A program made the position numbers and the translations under genes. A DNA stretch of 7,480 nt from an uncultured Lachnospiraceae bacterium (GTDB taxonomy: Bacteria; Bacillota; Clostridia; Lachnospirales; Lachnospiraceae), in assembly GCA_947651335.1 (NCBI GenBank), contig CANSYV010000060.1:1-7480 (forward strand). The letters are read 5' to 3'. Each line of letters opens with the position of its first letter. Position 1 is the stretch's first letter. The notes beneath the pieces were generated by a model that saw only the letters and a program-made list of their open reading frames with translations, searched no databases and was not told where the DNA came from. Of the stretch, positions 6,964 to 7,480 are shown in pieces.

Positions 6964-7155
6964 ATGCTCAATGGACTTGAGGTTACGAAAGCTGCTATCG
7001 ATGATTTTAAAGAAATACAGGAGTATATGTTACTGGCGAGGGAAGAAAATGCGGAAAAGACCTATGCAAAATTAAAAAAGAAATACCTCTCTTTAAAAGC
7101 AATACTCAATGTGGCAGGCGTAAATCTTAATGAGCTTGATGAAATAAAGGAATAA
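6964..7155 (+). CDS. Small hypothetical protein, 63 residues
   Basis: I do not recognise the function. The product is a short, charged, soluble protein with no signal peptide, membrane segment or cysteine. It appears mostly helical: residues about 8-46 are rich in Glu, Lys, Ala and Leu (EEN, KLKKKYLSLKAI). A short break (AGVNLNELDE) and a final charged stretch follow. Evidence for a real gene is the strong promoter at 6883-6911, an AGGTGAG-like ribosome site at 6954-6960 a few bases before ATG 6964, and a hairpin terminator 25 bases after the stop. It lies between the trp operon and a convergent fic gene. It could also be reached by read-through from trpA. It lacks the S/TxxxE(G/N) motif of VbhA-type Fic antitoxins, so nothing in the sequence links it to the neighbouring Fic protein. 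Confidence 0.75.
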   Translation: MLNGLEVTKAAIDDFKEIQEYMLLAREENAEKTYAKLKKKYLSLKAILNVAGVNLNELDEIKE

Positions 7156-7179
7156 TGATTGTATCAAAATGGCGGATGA

Positions 7180-7224
7180 AAAAGGTGTAAAGATTCCAGG
7201 GAGTGCCGGGGCTTTACACCTTTT
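7180..7224. terminator. Bidirectional intrinsic terminator between convergent genes
   Basis: AAAAGGTGTAAAG (7180-7192) pairs perfectly with CTTTACACCTTTT (7212-7224), a 13-bp stem around a 19-base loop. On the + strand the stem ends in TTTT and serves the 63-residue gene. On the - strand it is followed by five T's (complement of 7179-7183) and serves the fic gene, whose stop is 10 bases away. The T tracts are short and partly within the stem, so efficiency is uncertain. Confidence 0.8.
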
Positions 7225-7234
7225 ATGATCTATG

Positions 7235-7480
7235 CTATGAAAGATCTTCTGTTTTATATTCCATGTACCCTTCATAATAATAACTGTGGTCAATGCCCTT
7301 CATATAGATTTCCCTGTCGTTAATCCGGTCAGTGAGAGCCTGCCTGAGAAAATGCTTGATTTCGACATCCCTTATGGGGCTGCGCTTTATAGCCAGCAGA
7401 TAATCGTCTTTATCCACTTTCTGCCAGTCGATGACAAGATTAAGTTCTTTTTTTAACATATGGTCCAGCCATATTCTGGC
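7235..7480 (-). CDS. Fic-family protein (class III type), C-terminal part only
   Basis: Fic proteins transfer AMP from ATP to hydroxyl side chains of target proteins. Some bacterial ones act as toxins on gyrase and topoisomerase IV. Only the last 81 codons are present; the frame is open to the right edge, so the 5' part, including the HPFxxGNGR active-site motif, is outside. The first visible residues, ARIWLDHMLKKEL, match what directly follows that motif in the family. Also typical are IDWQKVDKDDYLLA, RSPIRDVEIK and ALTDRINDREIYMKGID. Near the end, SYYYEG (visible residues 66-71, bases 7285-7268) fits the inhibitory S/TxxxE(G/N) motif carried at the C-terminus in class III Fic proteins such as that of Neisseria meningitidis. 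The Glu (7273-7271) would block productive ATP binding. The ATG at 7459 is internal, not the start. The target is unknown. Confidence 0.88.
   Translation of the reverse strand, partial: ARIWLDHMLKKELNLVIDWQKVDKDDYLLAIKRSPIRDVEIKHFLRQALTDRINDREIYMKGIDHSYYYEGYMEYKTEDLS

Noticed and set aside
6964..7155. The 63-residue protein as an antitoxin for the Fic protein
   Set aside because: It lacks the S/TxxxE(G/N) motif of VbhA-type antitoxins, is convergent with fic and separated from it by a terminator, and this Fic appears to carry its own inhibitory motif.

Overview
The window holds a complete tryptophan biosynthesis operon in the order trpE-trpG-trpD-trpC-trpF-trpB-trpA, all on the + strand (402-6874). 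Ahead of it lie a strong sigma-A-type promoter and a tryptophan-specific T-box (tRNA-sensing) leader. The T-box control, Shine-Dalgarno-rich starts, two GTG starts, moderate G+C and the protein sequences suggest a Gram-positive anaerobe of class Clostridia, probably Lachnospiraceae. That placement is inferred from general resemblance; no database comparison was made.

Region by region: 1-46 is the promoter (TTGACA, 17 bp, TATACT), overlapped by short inverted repeats. About 47-379 is the T-box leader. A UGG specifier lies at 155-157, the T-box sequence at 308-321, an antiterminator competes for the same bases as a terminator, and the terminator ends in seven T's at 373-379. The seven trp genes follow with little or no space: E/G overlap by 13 nt, D/C by 8, C/F by 4 and B/A by 8; F/B are 2 nt apart. 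Only G/D has a real gap, of 36 nt. Together the enzymes convert chorismate, glutamine, PRPP and serine into tryptophan. Control has two visible layers: uncharged tRNA-Trp lets transcription pass the leader terminator, and TrpE carries the LLES element used for tryptophan feedback inhibition.

After trpA no terminator is visible. A second near-consensus promoter (TTTACA, 17 bp, TATAAT) at 6883-6911 precedes a 63-residue helical protein of unknown function (6964-7155). A 13-bp hairpin (7180-7224) then separates it from a convergent gene entering from the right edge on the - strand. Only the last 81 codons of that gene are present. They match the C-terminus of a Fic-family adenylyltransferase and include SYYYEG, which fits the S/TxxxE(G/N) inhibitory motif of class III Fic proteins.

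Most of the window is a conventional operon. I see no convincing undescribed multi-gene system. The points most worth a second look are the class III Fic C-terminus at the edge, the Asp-to-Glu change at the TrpA catalytic position, the orphan 63-residue gene with its own promoter, and the very low tryptophan content of the Trp enzymes.
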